From Sinorhizobium meliloti (lineage in GTDB: Bacteria > Pseudomonadota > Alphaproteobacteria > Rhizobiales > Rhizobiaceae): 64,000 nt of DNA. The notes beneath the pieces were generated by a model. The model was not told where the DNA came from. It saw only the letters and a list, made by a program, of their open reading frames with translations, and ran no database searches. The stretch spans positions 1,364,001 to 1,428,000 of the forward strand of contig NZ_CP141213.1 in NCBI RefSeq assembly GCF_035610345.1. Direction: 5' to 3'. Numbering within the stretch: position 1 is the stretch's first letter; every line of letters starts with the position of its first letter. Shown here piece after piece: positions 53,869 through 63,271 of this stretch. Both the position numbers and the translations under genes were made by a program.

Positions 53869-55134
53869 TCACCGCATTGCCAGGGCGGTATTCACCTTGA
53901 TGACATCGCCGGGGAGCACGGGTGTGTTCTCGTCGGCGGCGATTTCGGTCGGCTTGCCGTCCTTGTCGCGAATGATCGAATAGGTGATCGCGGCGGCCTG
54001 ATCTTCGAGCTGGGCGGCATCTGCCGACTGCAGCAGCGCCTCGGTCATGAGATCCCGGCTGGTGCCGAGCTTCAACGTCAGCGTGTCCAGCTCGGCTTCG
54101 GTGTTCTGCAACTCTTGAGCGAGCTGAGCATCCCAGTCGTTGCGGAGGTTCGTTTCGTCCTGCGCCGCTTTGCTCGCATCCTGCTTCGCCTTGAGGGATG
54201 CGGTGTCGATGTCCAGCAGTGACGCCTGAACGTCCGCGACCCGCTGCTCAAGGGACAGTTTGCGCTGGCTGAGCGCCAGCCCTTTTTCGGCAAGGCTGTC
54301 GACCTTGTCGCGATCCTCGGTGGCAAGGTCGAGCTGGCGCGCCTGCGTTTCGGCTTTCTTTGCGAGTGCTTCTATCTCGCTTTGAAGAAGGGATCTCAGA
54401 TCGGCAAGCGCATCGAGCTGACGCTTCTGGCGCTTGTCACGCGATTCCATAAGCGCGATCTCGCTGGCGAGCAGCTTGTCGGCGTCCGGAACGTTCTTGA
54501 GCTCCTCGGGCATGGGGATTGTGTCGCGCTTGCCGATTTCGGCAAGCAGTCGCGCGCGGCGAATGAGCAGGCGGCTGCGTTCCGCAACCTGCACCGCGGA
54601 TTCCCCGCTGGCATTGATGTAGTCGCGCGCGAATCGCTGGCCGTTATCCGCCCGCCGCAGCCCTCCCCCGAGACTGACGGCCTTCAAGACCGTCAAGTTG
54701 GGAGCATAGGGGTATTCTCCCGGCGTCTGCACCTCGCCGGAGAGATAGATCGGACGATATTGCGCCATCTCCACCGACGCGGATGGGCGATCCCTGAGGC
54801 CGAAAAGCTTCTGCATCTTGACGCCGATCTCTTCGGCCACCTCCTGCGTCGTCTTGCCGGAGGCAGGCAGATCGCCGACGAAGGGCAGGGAAAGGTTGCC
54901 GGATGGGCCCACCGTATAGTCGCCGCTGACGGCAGACCAGTCGCGGACCGTTCCTTCGGCGGTTTGCCACTCGGCCACGCGAACCCGAAGCTTGTCCATG
55001 ACGCCGAGCCGGTATTCATCGGCCGACGCCAGCGACGCCCCTGAGGCTGCGAGTGCAGCAAGGAGCGCCAGGCGGGTAAAATAGGAAGCCATGCGGGAAC
55101 CAGCGGATTTCGCTGATCGTCTATTCGATTGCAT
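53869..55134 (-). CDS. exoF: ExoF, periplasmic/outer-membrane polysaccharide export protein
   Basis: A 421-residue protein, equal in length to S. meliloti ExoF. It has an N-terminal signal segment (MASYFTRLALLAALAASGAS from residue 15), a Wza-type polysaccharide export domain (DYTVGPSGNLSLPFVGDLPA) and a SLBB-like segment (IYLSGEVQTPGEYPYAPNLT), then a long coiled-coil stretch at about residues 190-350. Mutants fail to add the first galactose or to export, so it is placed at the start of the pathway together with ExoY. It is in one operon with exoY upstream and exoQ-exoZ downstream. Confidence 0.95.
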   Translation of the reverse strand: MQSNRRSAKSAGSRMASYFTRLALLAALAASGASLASADEYRLGVMDKLRVRVAEWQTAEGTVRDWSAVSGDYTVGPSGNLSLPFVGDLPASGKTTQEVAEEIGVKMQKLFGLRDRPSASVEMAQYRPIYLSGEVQTPGEYPYAPNLTVLKAVSLGGGLRRADNGQRFARDYINASGESAVQVAERSRLLIRRARLLAEIGKRDTIPMPEELKNVPDADKLLASEIALMESRDKRQKRQLDALADLRSLLQSEIEALAKKAETQARQLDLATEDRDKVDSLAEKGLALSQRKLSLEQRVADVQASLLDIDTASLKAKQDASKAAQDETNLRNDWDAQLAQELQNTEAELDTLTLKLGTSRDLMTEALLQSADAAQLEDQAAAITYSIIRDKDGKPTEIAADENTPVLPGDVIKVNTALAMR

Positions 55135-55187
55135 TTTTGGATATTTCCGTTGCTCGACGTTGCCCGTGCCGGGCCGGCGCCAAGATT

Positions 55188-55868
55188 TCAGTAGCTGCCG
55201 CGGGAGAGGCAGACGGCAGGGATCGTCTTGAAGACAATGACAAGGTCGGCGAAAAGCGACCAGTTCTGGACATATTGCGTGTCGAAAGCGACGCGCGTGG
55301 CGTAGGAGACGTCGTTGCGGCCGCTGATCTGCCAGAGCCCCGTCAGGCCGGGACGCGAGCGCAGATAAAACACGGCGGCCGAATCATAGAGTTCGAGTTC
55401 GTCTTCGACCACCGGACGGGGGCCGACGACGCTCATTTCACCGCGAATGATGTTGAGGAGTTGCGGCAACTCGTCGAGGCTGAGCTTACGCAGGACTGTC
55501 CCGACAACGGTGACACGCGGATCATTCTGAAGCTTGCGTGTCGTACGCCATTCTTCATAGGCGTCGGGATTGTTCCTGAAAAACTCTTCCAGGACCTGGT
55601 CGCCCTTTTCCATCATCGTACGGAATTTGAGGCACTTGAAGGATTGGCCGTTGTGACCGATTCGACGATGGCCATAAAAGACGCTGCCGCCGTCCGAGAA
55701 CTTGACGAGGGCCATGATGAGCAAAAAGAGCGGGCTGAAGAGAAGGAGGGCCACGGAGGCGGCAAGAATGTCGAAACTGCGTTTTGCCATGCCCCCGATC
55801 GGTCGGACTGCCCCGGTTTCCTCGGGGATAAAAAACGGCGAACTGGCCGAGCGAGTCGCGGACTTCAT
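55188..55868 (-). CDS. exoY: ExoY, undecaprenyl-phosphate galactose-1-phosphate transferase
   Basis: A 226-residue bacterial sugar transferase, equal to S. meliloti ExoY. The ATG at 55868 ([17 protein letters not shown]) with GGAG 9 bp upstream is preferred over an unsupported ATG at 55922. There is one membrane hairpin ([17 protein letters not shown]), the catalytic KFRTM segment, [18 protein letters not shown] and [16 protein letters not shown]. It transfers galactose-1-phosphate to the lipid carrier, the first step of succinoglycan synthesis. Its activity is held down by ExoX, encoded divergently. Confidence 0.97.
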   Translation of the reverse strand: MKSATRSASSPFFIPEETGAVRPIGGMAKRSFDILAASVALLLFSPLFLLIMALVKFSDGGSVFYGHRRIGHNGQSFKCLKFRTMMEKGDQVLEEFFRNNPDAYEEWRTTRKLQNDPRVTVVGTVLRKLSLDELPQLLNIIRGEMSVVGPRPVVEDELELYDSAAVFYLRSRPGLTGLWQISGRNDVSYATRVAFDTQYVQNWSLFADLVIVFKTIPAVCLSRGSY

Positions 55869-56638
55869 AGAGGTGACTCCATTTACGTTGGCGATTGTCG
55901 GTCCCGTGGGACGCGGGCTCATCTAACGTGAGTGTGTGGTCAGAATTTGTTTTTTAAAGGCGGAATGATGGCAGCCCTCCGGCGCCCTTCCCCCAGAGGC
56001 TTCAAGCCAGCTAAAGTCGCGAAATATTACGAAGAGTTAATTTCGGAGAGCGCAAATCAGGCTCAGGATAGTTCCCCGCGGCATCGCACACCGGAAACAT
56101 CATCGGGGGCTAGTTATTTCGGATTATAAAGTATTGTTAATAGACGCATCATTCTGCACTGGCGGACGGCGGACCACTGGCGCCCGAAATTGACGCGCGG
56201 CAACTTTCCTCGACAGTTTTTGCATTGCAACATTTTATTGCGGCGCACAGTTGCTCGGGCTACCCGCCCAAACAGGTGTAACAAAAGTTGATTGGAAAAA
56301 AGGGTCGGCTACACGCCGTTAGAGGCAGCGTGCAAGACAGCTTTACGAAAGGCCCTGCAATTTTAGGGGCACGGCGGCCGCGTTCGCTCCGCATCCATTT
56401 CAAGCGGCAAACTGCCCCCGAAATGGGGAACTTATCCGCGATCACACCCGTTTGAATTGTGCGAAATGGAGCCAATGCTTAAAGACGGCGGAAAGATTTC
56501 CGATGTATGCTCGACTGCAACAAAGTAGCGTTTCCTGGTTGAAGAGAAAAGCGGGCGCTAATATAGTGGCCGGGCAGGAGGAGAGGGCAACAACTCTAAT
56601 GAGGTTCCCAATCGCAGACCCGAAGGTAGGTTAGCGCC
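55869..56638. promoter_or_regulatory. 770-bp exoY/exoX divergent regulatory region
   Basis: This is the longest gene-free stretch of the exo cluster. It separates exoY (minus) from its inhibitor exoX (plus) and should hold their promoters and sites for known exo regulators such as MucR and ChvI; I could not place those sites by eye. AT-rich patches lie near 55935, 56125-56150, 56215-56240 and 56275-56310. A 65-codon frame at 55932-56129 is not convincing. Confidence 0.6.
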
Positions 56639-56935
56639 ATGTTCGCACCGCGTGTTTTTCTGAGCATGATCGGCGCGTTGGCGGCTTTTGCCGTTGCAAC
56701 TTATTACCTCAACGGATCGCCCGCCTCGACGGCGATTCAGACCCTGATCTGCGCAGTCCTTATTCAGGTCGGCTACTTCGCCGCCGTCCTGTTCCTCGTA
56801 TGGAAAGAGGCACGGGAGCGCCGCAGGCTTTCTTCTCAGAAGCAGTTCGTGACGGCCGAAGCCGCCAACGATGAGAAGCAACCGGGGAAGGTCTCGTTGC
56901 GCAGACTGAACCGGCCTCATCATCTCAATTCCTGA
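56639..56935 (+). CDS. exoX: ExoX, small inner-membrane inhibitor of ExoY
   Basis: A 98-residue protein, as in S. meliloti. It has two membrane helices (VFLSMIGALAAFAVATYYL and LICAVLIQVGYFAAVLFLV) and a basic cytoplasmic tail (WKEARERRR). AGGTAGG precedes the ATG. ExoX lowers succinoglycan output, and the exoX:exoY ratio matters, so post-translational inhibition of the galactosyl-1-phosphate transferase is the accepted model. It is divergent from exoY and upstream of exoU. Confidence 0.95.
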   Translation: MFAPRVFLSMIGALAAFAVATYYLNGSPASTAIQTLICAVLIQVGYFAAVLFLVWKEARERRRLSSQKQFVTAEAANDEKQPGKVSLRRLNRPHHLNS

Positions 56936-57068
56936 GCGGCTGACGCTGCTCTCCTTCGCACTTGCAAAAAATTTTTCGCCTGACGCGTTTGCGACATGAT
57001 CGCGCGGCATGGTTCGGCACCTTCGCGCCCTTGAGGCGCGGCAGCCGATAACTTGCTGGAGGCCTCAC

Positions 57069-58097
57069 ATGACCGCAGCCGCGCCGACGGACGTCTGCAT
57101 CATCATTGCCGCAAAGAATGCCGCCGACACCATCGCACGCGCGATTGCTTCGGCGCTTGCCGAACCGGAGGCGGCAGAAGTCGTCGTCATCGATGACGGC
57201 TCGACCGATGATACCGCTTCGGTGGCACGCGCTGCGGATGACGGAACGGGGCGGCTGAATGTCGTTCGCTTCGAAGAAAACCGCGGCCCCGCGGCCGCGC
57301 GCAATCATGCGATTGCGATCTCGCATTCTCCGCTTATCGGCGTGCTCGACGCGGATGATTTCTTCTTTCCGGGACGACTGGGCCAATTGCTTTCGCAGGA
57401 CGGCTGGGACTTCGTCGCCGACAACATCGCCTTCATCGATGCCGCGCAGGCGGCAAACGCGCACGGCAGGATCGACCGGTTCGACCCTACTCCCCGGCTC
57501 ATTGATCTTGTCGGCTTCGTCGAAGGAAACATCTCGCGGCGCGGCTTGCGGCGCGGCGAAATCGGCTTTCTGAAACCGCTGATGCGGCGCGCCTTCCTCG
57601 ACCAGCACGGCCTGCGCTACAACGAGACACTGCGCCTCGGTGAAGATTACGATCTGTACGCTCGCGCCCTCGCCAATGGCGCACGCTACAAGATCATCCA
57701 CAGTTGCGGCTATGCCGCGGTCGTCCGCGGCAACTCGCTGAGCGGCAGTCACCGGACGATCGACCTCAAGCGTCTCTATGAGGCGGACCGTGCAATTCTC
57801 GCAGGGAGCCGACTGAGCAGCGACGGCGAAGCGGCGGTCCGCCGGCATGAGCGGCACATTCGCGACCGCTACGAACTACGGCATTTTCTCGATCTCAAGA
57901 ATCAGCAGGGCTTCGGTCGTGCAATCGGCTACGCCCTGACCCATCCGGCCGCACTGCCGGCGATCGTTGGCGGAATTCTTGCGGACAAGACCGAACGTTT
58001 TCGTCCGTCCGATTCGCCCGCGCCCCTCGCTCTCGGTGGAAAGGGCGAAGTGCGCTATCTGCTCGAGACTCTCGCCGTGGATCAGCCTCAAAAATAA
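57069..58097 (+). CDS. exoU: ExoU, GT2 glucosyltransferase (late octasaccharide step)
   Basis: A 342-residue inverting GT2 enzyme. I chose the ATG at 57069 behind TGGAGG rather than the frame from 57009. The GT-A core shows VCIIIAAKNAADTIARAI, VVIDDGSTDDT, NRGPAAARN and the DxD-like LDADDF. In S. meliloti ExoU adds the sixth sugar (glucose) to lipid-linked succinoglycan. The stop overlaps that of the convergent exoV by 10 bp. Confidence 0.94.
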   Translation: MTAAAPTDVCIIIAAKNAADTIARAIASALAEPEAAEVVVIDDGSTDDTASVARAADDGTGRLNVVRFEENRGPAAARNHAIAISHSPLIGVLDADDFFFPGRLGQLLSQDGWDFVADNIAFIDAAQAANAHGRIDRFDPTPRLIDLVGFVEGNISRRGLRRGEIGFLKPLMRRAFLDQHGLRYNETLRLGEDYDLYARALANGARYKIIHSCGYAAVVRGNSLSGSHRTIDLKRLYEADRAILAGSRLSSDGEAAVRRHERHIRDRYELRHFLDLKNQQGFGRAIGYALTHPAALPAIVGGILADKTERFRPSDSPAPLALGGKGEVRYLLETLAVDQPQK

Positions 58098-59038
58098 TCC
58101 CGGCGTATGCCGTCGAGCACAGTGCGGAAACGCTCCTTGCGCTCTGCCAGCGCACTGTCCCTGCTCAATTGTGGCGCCGCGCGGCTTGCCTGCCACAGCG
58201 CCAGCGTCGCCGGCGCAGCGAGCGCTCGCTTGGCGGTAGCGCGCAATGAAGTCTGGCGTGGTTCACGCTCGGCGACGGCCAGGTCTCCGTCGATCTGCCG
58301 GCGGTTCGGGTCCTCCGGCTGCGGCTCCTTCGCCTGGAACTCCATGCCCCAGAAACGGGCACCCTTGATCATGGCTTCCGCCCGCGTCGATACCGGCACC
58401 CGCCGGGGGCGATAGGTGACACCGAGGGTCTGGGCCCAGTCGTTCCATTTGAAACTGTTGATGCTGTGCGACGTACTGACCGCGGTCCAGGGAACGCGGA
58501 ACGCGTCGGCCAGGATGGCGCCGTGCATGGATTCGGCGACGATAAGCTCCGACTGGCCGATCTTTCGGATGACGTCCTTGGCCTCGCCACGCGGGTCGAT
58601 ATAGTTGAGCCCGACCGCGTCGCAGATCGCCGGCCACAATCCGGCGATCGCCGATTCCCAGTGTGGTACGAAGCTTCTTTTATAAATCTTTCGAAGGTCT
58701 TGAAACTCCGGAAGGTCAGCGACCATCACCGCAGGATCGATGATGCCGAGCTCGGGAGCCACGCCGACCTTCGCAGCCGTCAGCGGGCCGCGGACCGAGC
58801 GGATATCCCATTCCTTAGGGTCGCTCATGTCGGGAAGCGTGCCGTAGCCGAAACCGCTGCCGATGACGAGCTTATGGGTGGCCTCGGGCAGCAGTGCGCG
58901 GTTCAAGACCGTTCCGACCCCGACGAGCAGCGTCTCCGGGTGGACCTCGCGAAAACCGGGCAGCAGGAAATCCCAAAGCCACAGGTTGAGGTCGTCACCA
59001 AAATTTCCGTGCTGGGATTCCCAATAATACGGCTTCAT
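58088..59038 (-). CDS. exoV: ExoV, succinoglycan pyruvyl (ketal) transferase
   Basis: A 316-residue enzyme of the polysaccharide pyruvyl transferase family, equal in length to S. meliloti ExoV. The ATG at 59038 (MKPYYWESQHGNFGDDLN) follows CGGAGACGGTC; a frame to 59074 is less likely. Conserved GNFGDDLN, VGVGTVL and VAESMHGAILADAFRVPW (histidine motif) are present. It attaches the pyruvate ketal to the terminal glucose, which is required before polymerisation. Transcribed with exoW upstream; its 3' end overlaps that of exoU. Confidence 0.95.
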   Translation of the reverse strand: MKPYYWESQHGNFGDDLNLWLWDFLLPGFREVHPETLLVGVGTVLNRALLPEATHKLVIGSGFGYGTLPDMSDPKEWDIRSVRGPLTAAKVGVAPELGIIDPAVMVADLPEFQDLRKIYKRSFVPHWESAIAGLWPAICDAVGLNYIDPRGEAKDVIRKIGQSELIVAESMHGAILADAFRVPWTAVSTSHSINSFKWNDWAQTLGVTYRPRRVPVSTRAEAMIKGARFWGMEFQAKEPQPEDPNRRQIDGDLAVAEREPRQTSLRATAKRALAAPATLALWQASRAAPQLSRDSALAERKERFRTVLDGIRRDYF

Positions 59039-59152
59039 GACCGTCTCCGTTTGTAATGTGAGGCGACCCGACACGCGCCGCGGCGAATGTCGTCGCTTGA
59101 TTTCCGGGTGTTGTCAGCGCAAGCAGCGCGTGCCCGATCGGGCCGAAGGAAG

Positions 59153-60112
59153 TTAGCGGGATAGTTTTCCAACCGCCAACTCGGCGGCGCTGCCGATCAA
59201 TCGCGGGTCTCGCCACAGCCAGCGGGCAAGAAGATCGAATTGCGGCAGTTTCCTGCGCTTTATCCGGCGTGCCTGGCTCCATAGCGCCTGCCGACGCGCC
59301 GTATGCTTGTAGGATCGGATCGCCTCCATCGCCTTTGGCCGGTTACGATATCGGCCTTCGAGCGTGTCGAGTGCAACCCAGGTGTTGAACTGCTGCTTCA
59401 GGAACTGAGGCGAGTCGTTATCGATCGAATGAAAGATGTTGAGCCCTTCGCCGCGCACCGCGCCCGCTGCATCGCAAAGAACGACGCGCTTGGATGCGAG
59501 GACGCAGTCGCAGAAGAAGAGCACGTCCTCGGCCGCAAGCTTGAGCGTGGCCTCGAAGCGCACCTTTTCGAAGAGCTTGCGCCCGATCACCATGCAGGAC
59601 ATGTGAAGAAAGCTCCAGTTCTTCAGCATGACGTCCTGAAGCTCGGGGAGCTCGACGACGAGCGGACTTTCCGAGAGGCGCGTGACCGTCTCGCTCTTTT
59701 CGAGATCCGCGACCCCGAAATGATAGTAGAAGGCGTCGCCGCCCGTGATCGAGGCCCAATAGCAGTCGGCGTCGAAACGCGTCATGCTTTGATAGGCGTT
59801 CAGGAGATGATCCGGCGTCCAGACGTCGTCGGAATCGAGGAAAGCGACGAAGTCGCTGTCGGAAGGAACATTATCGAGACCGGTATTGCGCGCGCCACCC
59901 GGCCCGCCGTTAGGCTGGCGGATGACGGTGATGCGCTCCCTTTTTTCCTGGGCGAGCCCGGCAAGCTCGTCCGCTATCGGATAGGGGGATTCGTCGTCGA
60001 TCACGAGAACGTGGAAATCCTCGAGCGTCTGAGCAAAAACGGATGCCAGCGCGCGCCGGAGAATTCCGGGTTCCTTCTGGTAGTACGGAATGACAACTGT
60101 GAGCTTCGCCAT
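59153..60112 (-). CDS. exoW: ExoW, GT2 glucosyltransferase (late octasaccharide step)
   Basis: A 319-residue inverting GT2 enzyme (KLTVVIPYYQKEPGILRRAL, VLVIDDESPYP, NGGPGGARNTGL, AFLDSDDVWTPDHL). In S. meliloti ExoW adds the seventh sugar, a glucose in beta-1,3 linkage, to the octasaccharide. It is divergent from exoT (124 bp apart) and upstream of exoV, with 114 bp between them. Confidence 0.95.
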   Translation of the reverse strand: MAKLTVVIPYYQKEPGILRRALASVFAQTLEDFHVLVIDDESPYPIADELAGLAQEKRERITVIRQPNGGPGGARNTGLDNVPSDSDFVAFLDSDDVWTPDHLLNAYQSMTRFDADCYWASITGGDAFYYHFGVADLEKSETVTRLSESPLVVELPELQDVMLKNWSFLHMSCMVIGRKLFEKVRFEATLKLAAEDVLFFCDCVLASKRVVLCDAAGAVRGEGLNIFHSIDNDSPQFLKQQFNTWVALDTLEGRYRNRPKAMEAIRSYKHTARRQALWSQARRIKRRKLPQFDLLARWLWRDPRLIGSAAELAVGKLSR

Positions 60113-60236
60113 CTTTTCGCCCCTGCGGTTTCTCTAAAAAGAGTCTGCGTGGTCTCCTCCCACCGGGTCGCGGCCGTATATCTAGAGTTTGTCCTTTGCA
60201 TTCCTCCTTCAAAGGACTTTCACGGAATCCTCGCCA

Positions 60237-61721
60237 ATGACCCCAACCGTTAACGCAAAAACCGTAACGCGCAACGTCGGCTGGAGCGTTCTTTCCAAGA
60301 CAGGGACATTCGGGCTTAAATTTGTCACGGTGCCGATTCTGGCCCGCATTCTGTCTCCCGAGGAGTTCGGCGCCGTCGCCGTTGCGCTCACCGTGGTGCA
60401 GTTCCTGGCCATGATCGGCGGCGCCGGCCTCACCTCCGCACTCGTTATCCAGCAGGATGAGGAGATGGAAACCGTGCACTCGGTTTTCTGGGCAAACCTC
60501 GCCATCGCGCTCATGATGGCGCTCGGACTGTTCGTATTTGCCGAGCCTCTGGCCACGCTGCTCGGCGCGCCGGAGGCTGCCTACCTGCTAAGGATCATGA
60601 GCCTGCTGATCCCGCTGCAGCTCGGCGGCGACGTCGCCTATTCGCTGCTTGTCCGGAGGATGAATTTCCGCAAGGACGCCGTCTGGAGCATGATCTCCGA
60701 ATCGCTCGGTGCCGTCATTGCCGTCCTTCTGGCGCTGCTCGGTTTCGGCATATGGTCGCTGCTCGCCCAGCTTTTCGTCTCCGCGCTGGTGCGCCTGTCC
60801 GGCCTCTATGCCGTTTCCCGCTACGCACCGCGCTTCGTATTCTCGCTGCAACGCGTTCTGGCGCTCAGCCGCTTCAGTTTCGGCATGATGGGCTCCGAGA
60901 TCGCGAACTTCATCACCTTCCAATCCCCGATGGTCGTCATATCCCGCTATCTCGGGCTATCCGACGCCGGCGCCTATTCGGCGGCAAACCGGTTCGCGAG
61001 CATCCCGAACCAGATCGTCCTCTCCGCCGTCATGGGGGTGCTGTTCCCAACCTTCGGCCAGATGATGCATGATCGCGAGCGGCGATCACAGGCGCTGATG
61101 CTTAGCACTCAGGTGACCACCGTTCTGCTGGCGCCGATGATGTTCGGCCTCTGGGCACTTGCCGAGCCGGCGATGCTCGTACTTTTCGGGAGCCAATGGG
61201 CCTATGCCTGGCCGGTCCTCGGACTTCTCGCGCTATCGAAAGGGATTCTCACCCCCTGCAGCACGTTCATCCCCTATCTGAAGGGGGTCGGCCAGGGAGC
61301 CGTCCTGTTTTGGTGGGCGCTGATTCGCGCGATTGCGACAACGGGTGCGGTCGCCTACGGAGCCATCGACGGCTCGCTGGTGGAGGCGATGATCTGGCTG
61401 TGCATCGTCAATGCCGTAACGCTTGTCGGATACTCCTGGGTGGTGTTTCGTGCCGACAGCACGCCCTTCGTCAAGGGCTTGTTCCTATCCAGCCGGCCGA
61501 TGATCGCGGCGCTGCTGATGGCGCTCGTCGTCCGTTTCCTGCTCGAGCATTTCGGCGCCCATGTGCCGAACGCCGTTCTGCAATTGGTCGCCGGAACGGC
61601 CATCGGCACCGTGATCTACACGGTTCTGATCCTTTTGACGGAGCGATCGCTGTTGCGGAGGCTCCTGGAAATGGCGCGAGCACGCAAGCCGAGAGCCGCT
61701 CCCGCAGGAGCCGCCGAATAG
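60237..61721 (+). CDS. exoT: ExoT, Wzx-like flippase/transport protein
   Basis: A 494-residue polysaccharide transport protein with about twelve membrane helices (MATE/PST fold), matching S. meliloti ExoT in length. The ATG at 60237 (MTPTVNAKTVTRNVGWSVLS) is chosen; a frame from 60189 adds 16 doubtful residues. Typical patterns are LARILSPEEFGAVAVALTVV, GGAGLTSALVIQ and SDAGAYSAANRFASIP. With ExoP and ExoQ it is thought to move or assemble repeat units, mainly for low-molecular-weight succinoglycan. Confidence 0.96.
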   Translation: MTPTVNAKTVTRNVGWSVLSKTGTFGLKFVTVPILARILSPEEFGAVAVALTVVQFLAMIGGAGLTSALVIQQDEEMETVHSVFWANLAIALMMALGLFVFAEPLATLLGAPEAAYLLRIMSLLIPLQLGGDVAYSLLVRRMNFRKDAVWSMISESLGAVIAVLLALLGFGIWSLLAQLFVSALVRLSGLYAVSRYAPRFVFSLQRVLALSRFSFGMMGSEIANFITFQSPMVVISRYLGLSDAGAYSAANRFASIPNQIVLSAVMGVLFPTFGQMMHDRERRSQALMLSTQVTTVLLAPMMFGLWALAEPAMLVLFGSQWAYAWPVLGLLALSKGILTPCSTFIPYLKGVGQGAVLFWWALIRAIATTGAVAYGAIDGSLVEAMIWLCIVNAVTLVGYSWVVFRADSTPFVKGLFLSSRPMIAALLMALVVRFLLEHFGAHVPNAVLQLVAGTAIGTVIYTVLILLTERSLLRRLLEMARARKPRAAPAGAAE

Positions 61722-61839
61722 TCAGACGAGCCCGACTGTTGAGAAAAAGGGACGAGTTTGTTACCGCCAGGGCGCGGCCGCGGGAACGGTTTGCGGCACG
61801 CCGCGTTACAGTTCGACGGCAACAACATGGATGGTCGAG

Positions 61840-61914
61840 ATGAAAGGCATTATTCTTTGGTTGATGGGCGTTCCCCTCATCGTCATTATCCTGCTCTATA
61901 TGTTCGTCTTCTGA
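61840..61914 (+). CDS. 24-residue predicted single-span membrane peptide
   Basis: A short open frame with an ATG, 23 further codons and TGA: MKGIILWLMGVPLIVIILLY then MFVF. It is almost entirely one membrane span, and its Leu/Ile-rich composition with Gly-Val-Pro resembles very short membrane peptides commonly annotated in rhizobia. A weak GGATGG lies upstream. It sits between exoT and exoI on the same strand. Hydrophobic chance frames are possible. Confidence 0.5.
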   Translation: MKGIILWLMGVPLIVIILLYMFVF

Positions 61915-62084
61915 CCGCGCGGCATCGCGAATCATCCGCCTGACGAGCAAAAGTCGCGCGACTACACGCGCTCAGTCACGTCGATTTGCACGCCGCGGTG
62001 GCATTCACCCATAGTTTTGAAGGATGTGAATGGCACCCACCTGGGTTAGCCTGTTCGGGTATTTCGGCTGAACGGGGATGGGGC

Positions 62085-62663
62085 ATGATCGGCATCAAAA
62101 GCGCGGTAGCTGCCGCCGGCGGCAGGCGCGCGCCGCACTCGGCACGACCGGTCTCTGCCGGCGCGCGGGCACTCGGCGCCGCTCTGGCGACGCTTCTTAT
62201 GACCCATAACGCCGAGGCCGCAGATCCGATCATTGGTCACGCCTCGGTGATCGACGGCGATACTATTGAAATCGCGGGCGAACGCGTCCAACTTAACAGT
62301 GTGGACGCGCCGGAAGAGTGGCAGGTCTGCCTCGATGAAAGAGGAGCAGATTATCGGTGCGGCAAGGAATCGGCCTCGGCCCTGGATGCATTCTTGTCGG
62401 CATCCCGTCCGACCCGCTGCGAGTTTGCCGGACGGGATCGTTACGGCCGCTTCGTCGGAACGTGTTTCCGGGCCGATGGCAAAGACGTGAACCGCTGGTT
62501 GATCGAGTCCGGCAATGCAGTCGATCGCGACACGGACAACAAAGGCCTCTATGCATCCGCGCAGCAAACTGCCAAATCGAACGGTGCCGGAATCTGGCGC
62601 GCACAGCCCGAACACGCCTGCGCGGCGCGCGTCGGCCGCGTAAACCGAAAGCCGAATTGTTGA
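62085..62663 (+). CDS. exoI: ExoI, staphylococcal nuclease-like exported protein
   Basis: A 192-residue protein. I chose the ATG at 62085 behind GGGGATGGGGC. A long basic leader with a hydrophobic stretch (LGAALATLLMTHNAEA) indicates export. The SNase fold covers about residues 50-180: GHASVIDGDTIEIAGERVQL, NSVDAPEEWQ and GRDRYGRFVGTC, with the acidic, arginine and glutamate residues of the nuclease site largely in place. In S. meliloti exoI lies after exoT, and its mutation lowers succinoglycan; how a nuclease-like protein does this is unexplained. Confidence 0.85.
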   Translation: MIGIKSAVAAAGGRRAPHSARPVSAGARALGAALATLLMTHNAEAADPIIGHASVIDGDTIEIAGERVQLNSVDAPEEWQVCLDERGADYRCGKESASALDAFLSASRPTRCEFAGRDRYGRFVGTCFRADGKDVNRWLIESGNAVDRDTDNKGLYASAQQTAKSNGAGIWRAQPEHACAARVGRVNRKPNC

Positions 62664-62682
62664 AGGCTGCAAACGAGAGCCA

Positions 62683-62940
62683 ATGATCTTAGAACTCTGG
62701 ATCCTGTGCGCCATTGTTACCGCCGTCGTCGCGGCGGTCCGAGGCGGCCATAGTCTGCTCTGGCTGCTCATCGGCTGTCTTCTCGGGCCGATCGGTGTTC
62801 TGGCGGCGATCTTCGTGCCTTCACTCAAATCGAAGGACCCTTTGGTTGCTGCAAAACGCCAGAGCGAGGTTGACGAGCTGGCGAAACCGCTTCGCGAAGG
62901 CGACACCAAGACCGTCTCCGCAAAACCAAAGGATCGCTGA
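62683..62940 (+). CDS. Small two-helix membrane protein
   Basis: An 85-residue protein with two hydrophobic segments (LWILCAIVTAVVAAVRGG and LLWLLIGCLLGPIGVLAAIF) and a hydrophilic Lys-rich tail. This layout, with Arg-Gly-Gly between the helices and G-P-I-G in the second, is common among small conserved membrane proteins of proteobacteria. It follows exoI by 19 bp and may be co-transcribed. Function unknown. Confidence 0.7.
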   Translation: MILELWILCAIVTAVVAAVRGGHSLLWLLIGCLLGPIGVLAAIFVPSLKSKDPLVAAKRQSEVDELAKPLREGDTKTVSAKPKDR

Positions 62941-63026
62941 TTCCGATAACGACCTATGGCCTAGCTCTGCCGACTGCACGGCCTCAGGCCTGTTGAGATC
63001 GAATACCCGCCGCCGCTTGTTGAATT

Positions 63027-63143
63027 CCTCATTCCTGTGCTTGTCACAGGAATCCAGCTAGACCAAGTCCTTGGGCTGAAAGAACGCTTCCCGCGCCGCG
63101 GACGCGGCGCTGCTGGATCTCTGTGACAGGCACAGAGATGAGG
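63027..63143. repeat. Palindromic MITE-like element, copy 1
   Basis: Its first 88 bp match copy 2 at 86 of 88 positions. It starts CCTCATTCCTGTGCTTGTCA and ends with an imperfect inverted version (CTGTGACAGGCACAGAGATG then AGG). The centre has a GC-rich hairpin (CCGCGCCGCGGACGCGGCGC). Confidence 0.75.
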
Positions 63144-63271
63144 GTGGAGAGGGTGCGGTCCTCGACGCGTTTCATAAACCATGAAGATAGCGGGGCGGCG
63201 CGGAAGGTCCCGGGTCACGCCGCTATACAGCGTCCCGCTTCGCTTCGATGTAGTAGCTGCACATCCCGGTC

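Noticed and set aside
55932..56129. 65-codon frame in the exoX/exoY gap
   Set aside because: No ribosome binding site, no recognisable pattern, and it lies where promoters are expected.
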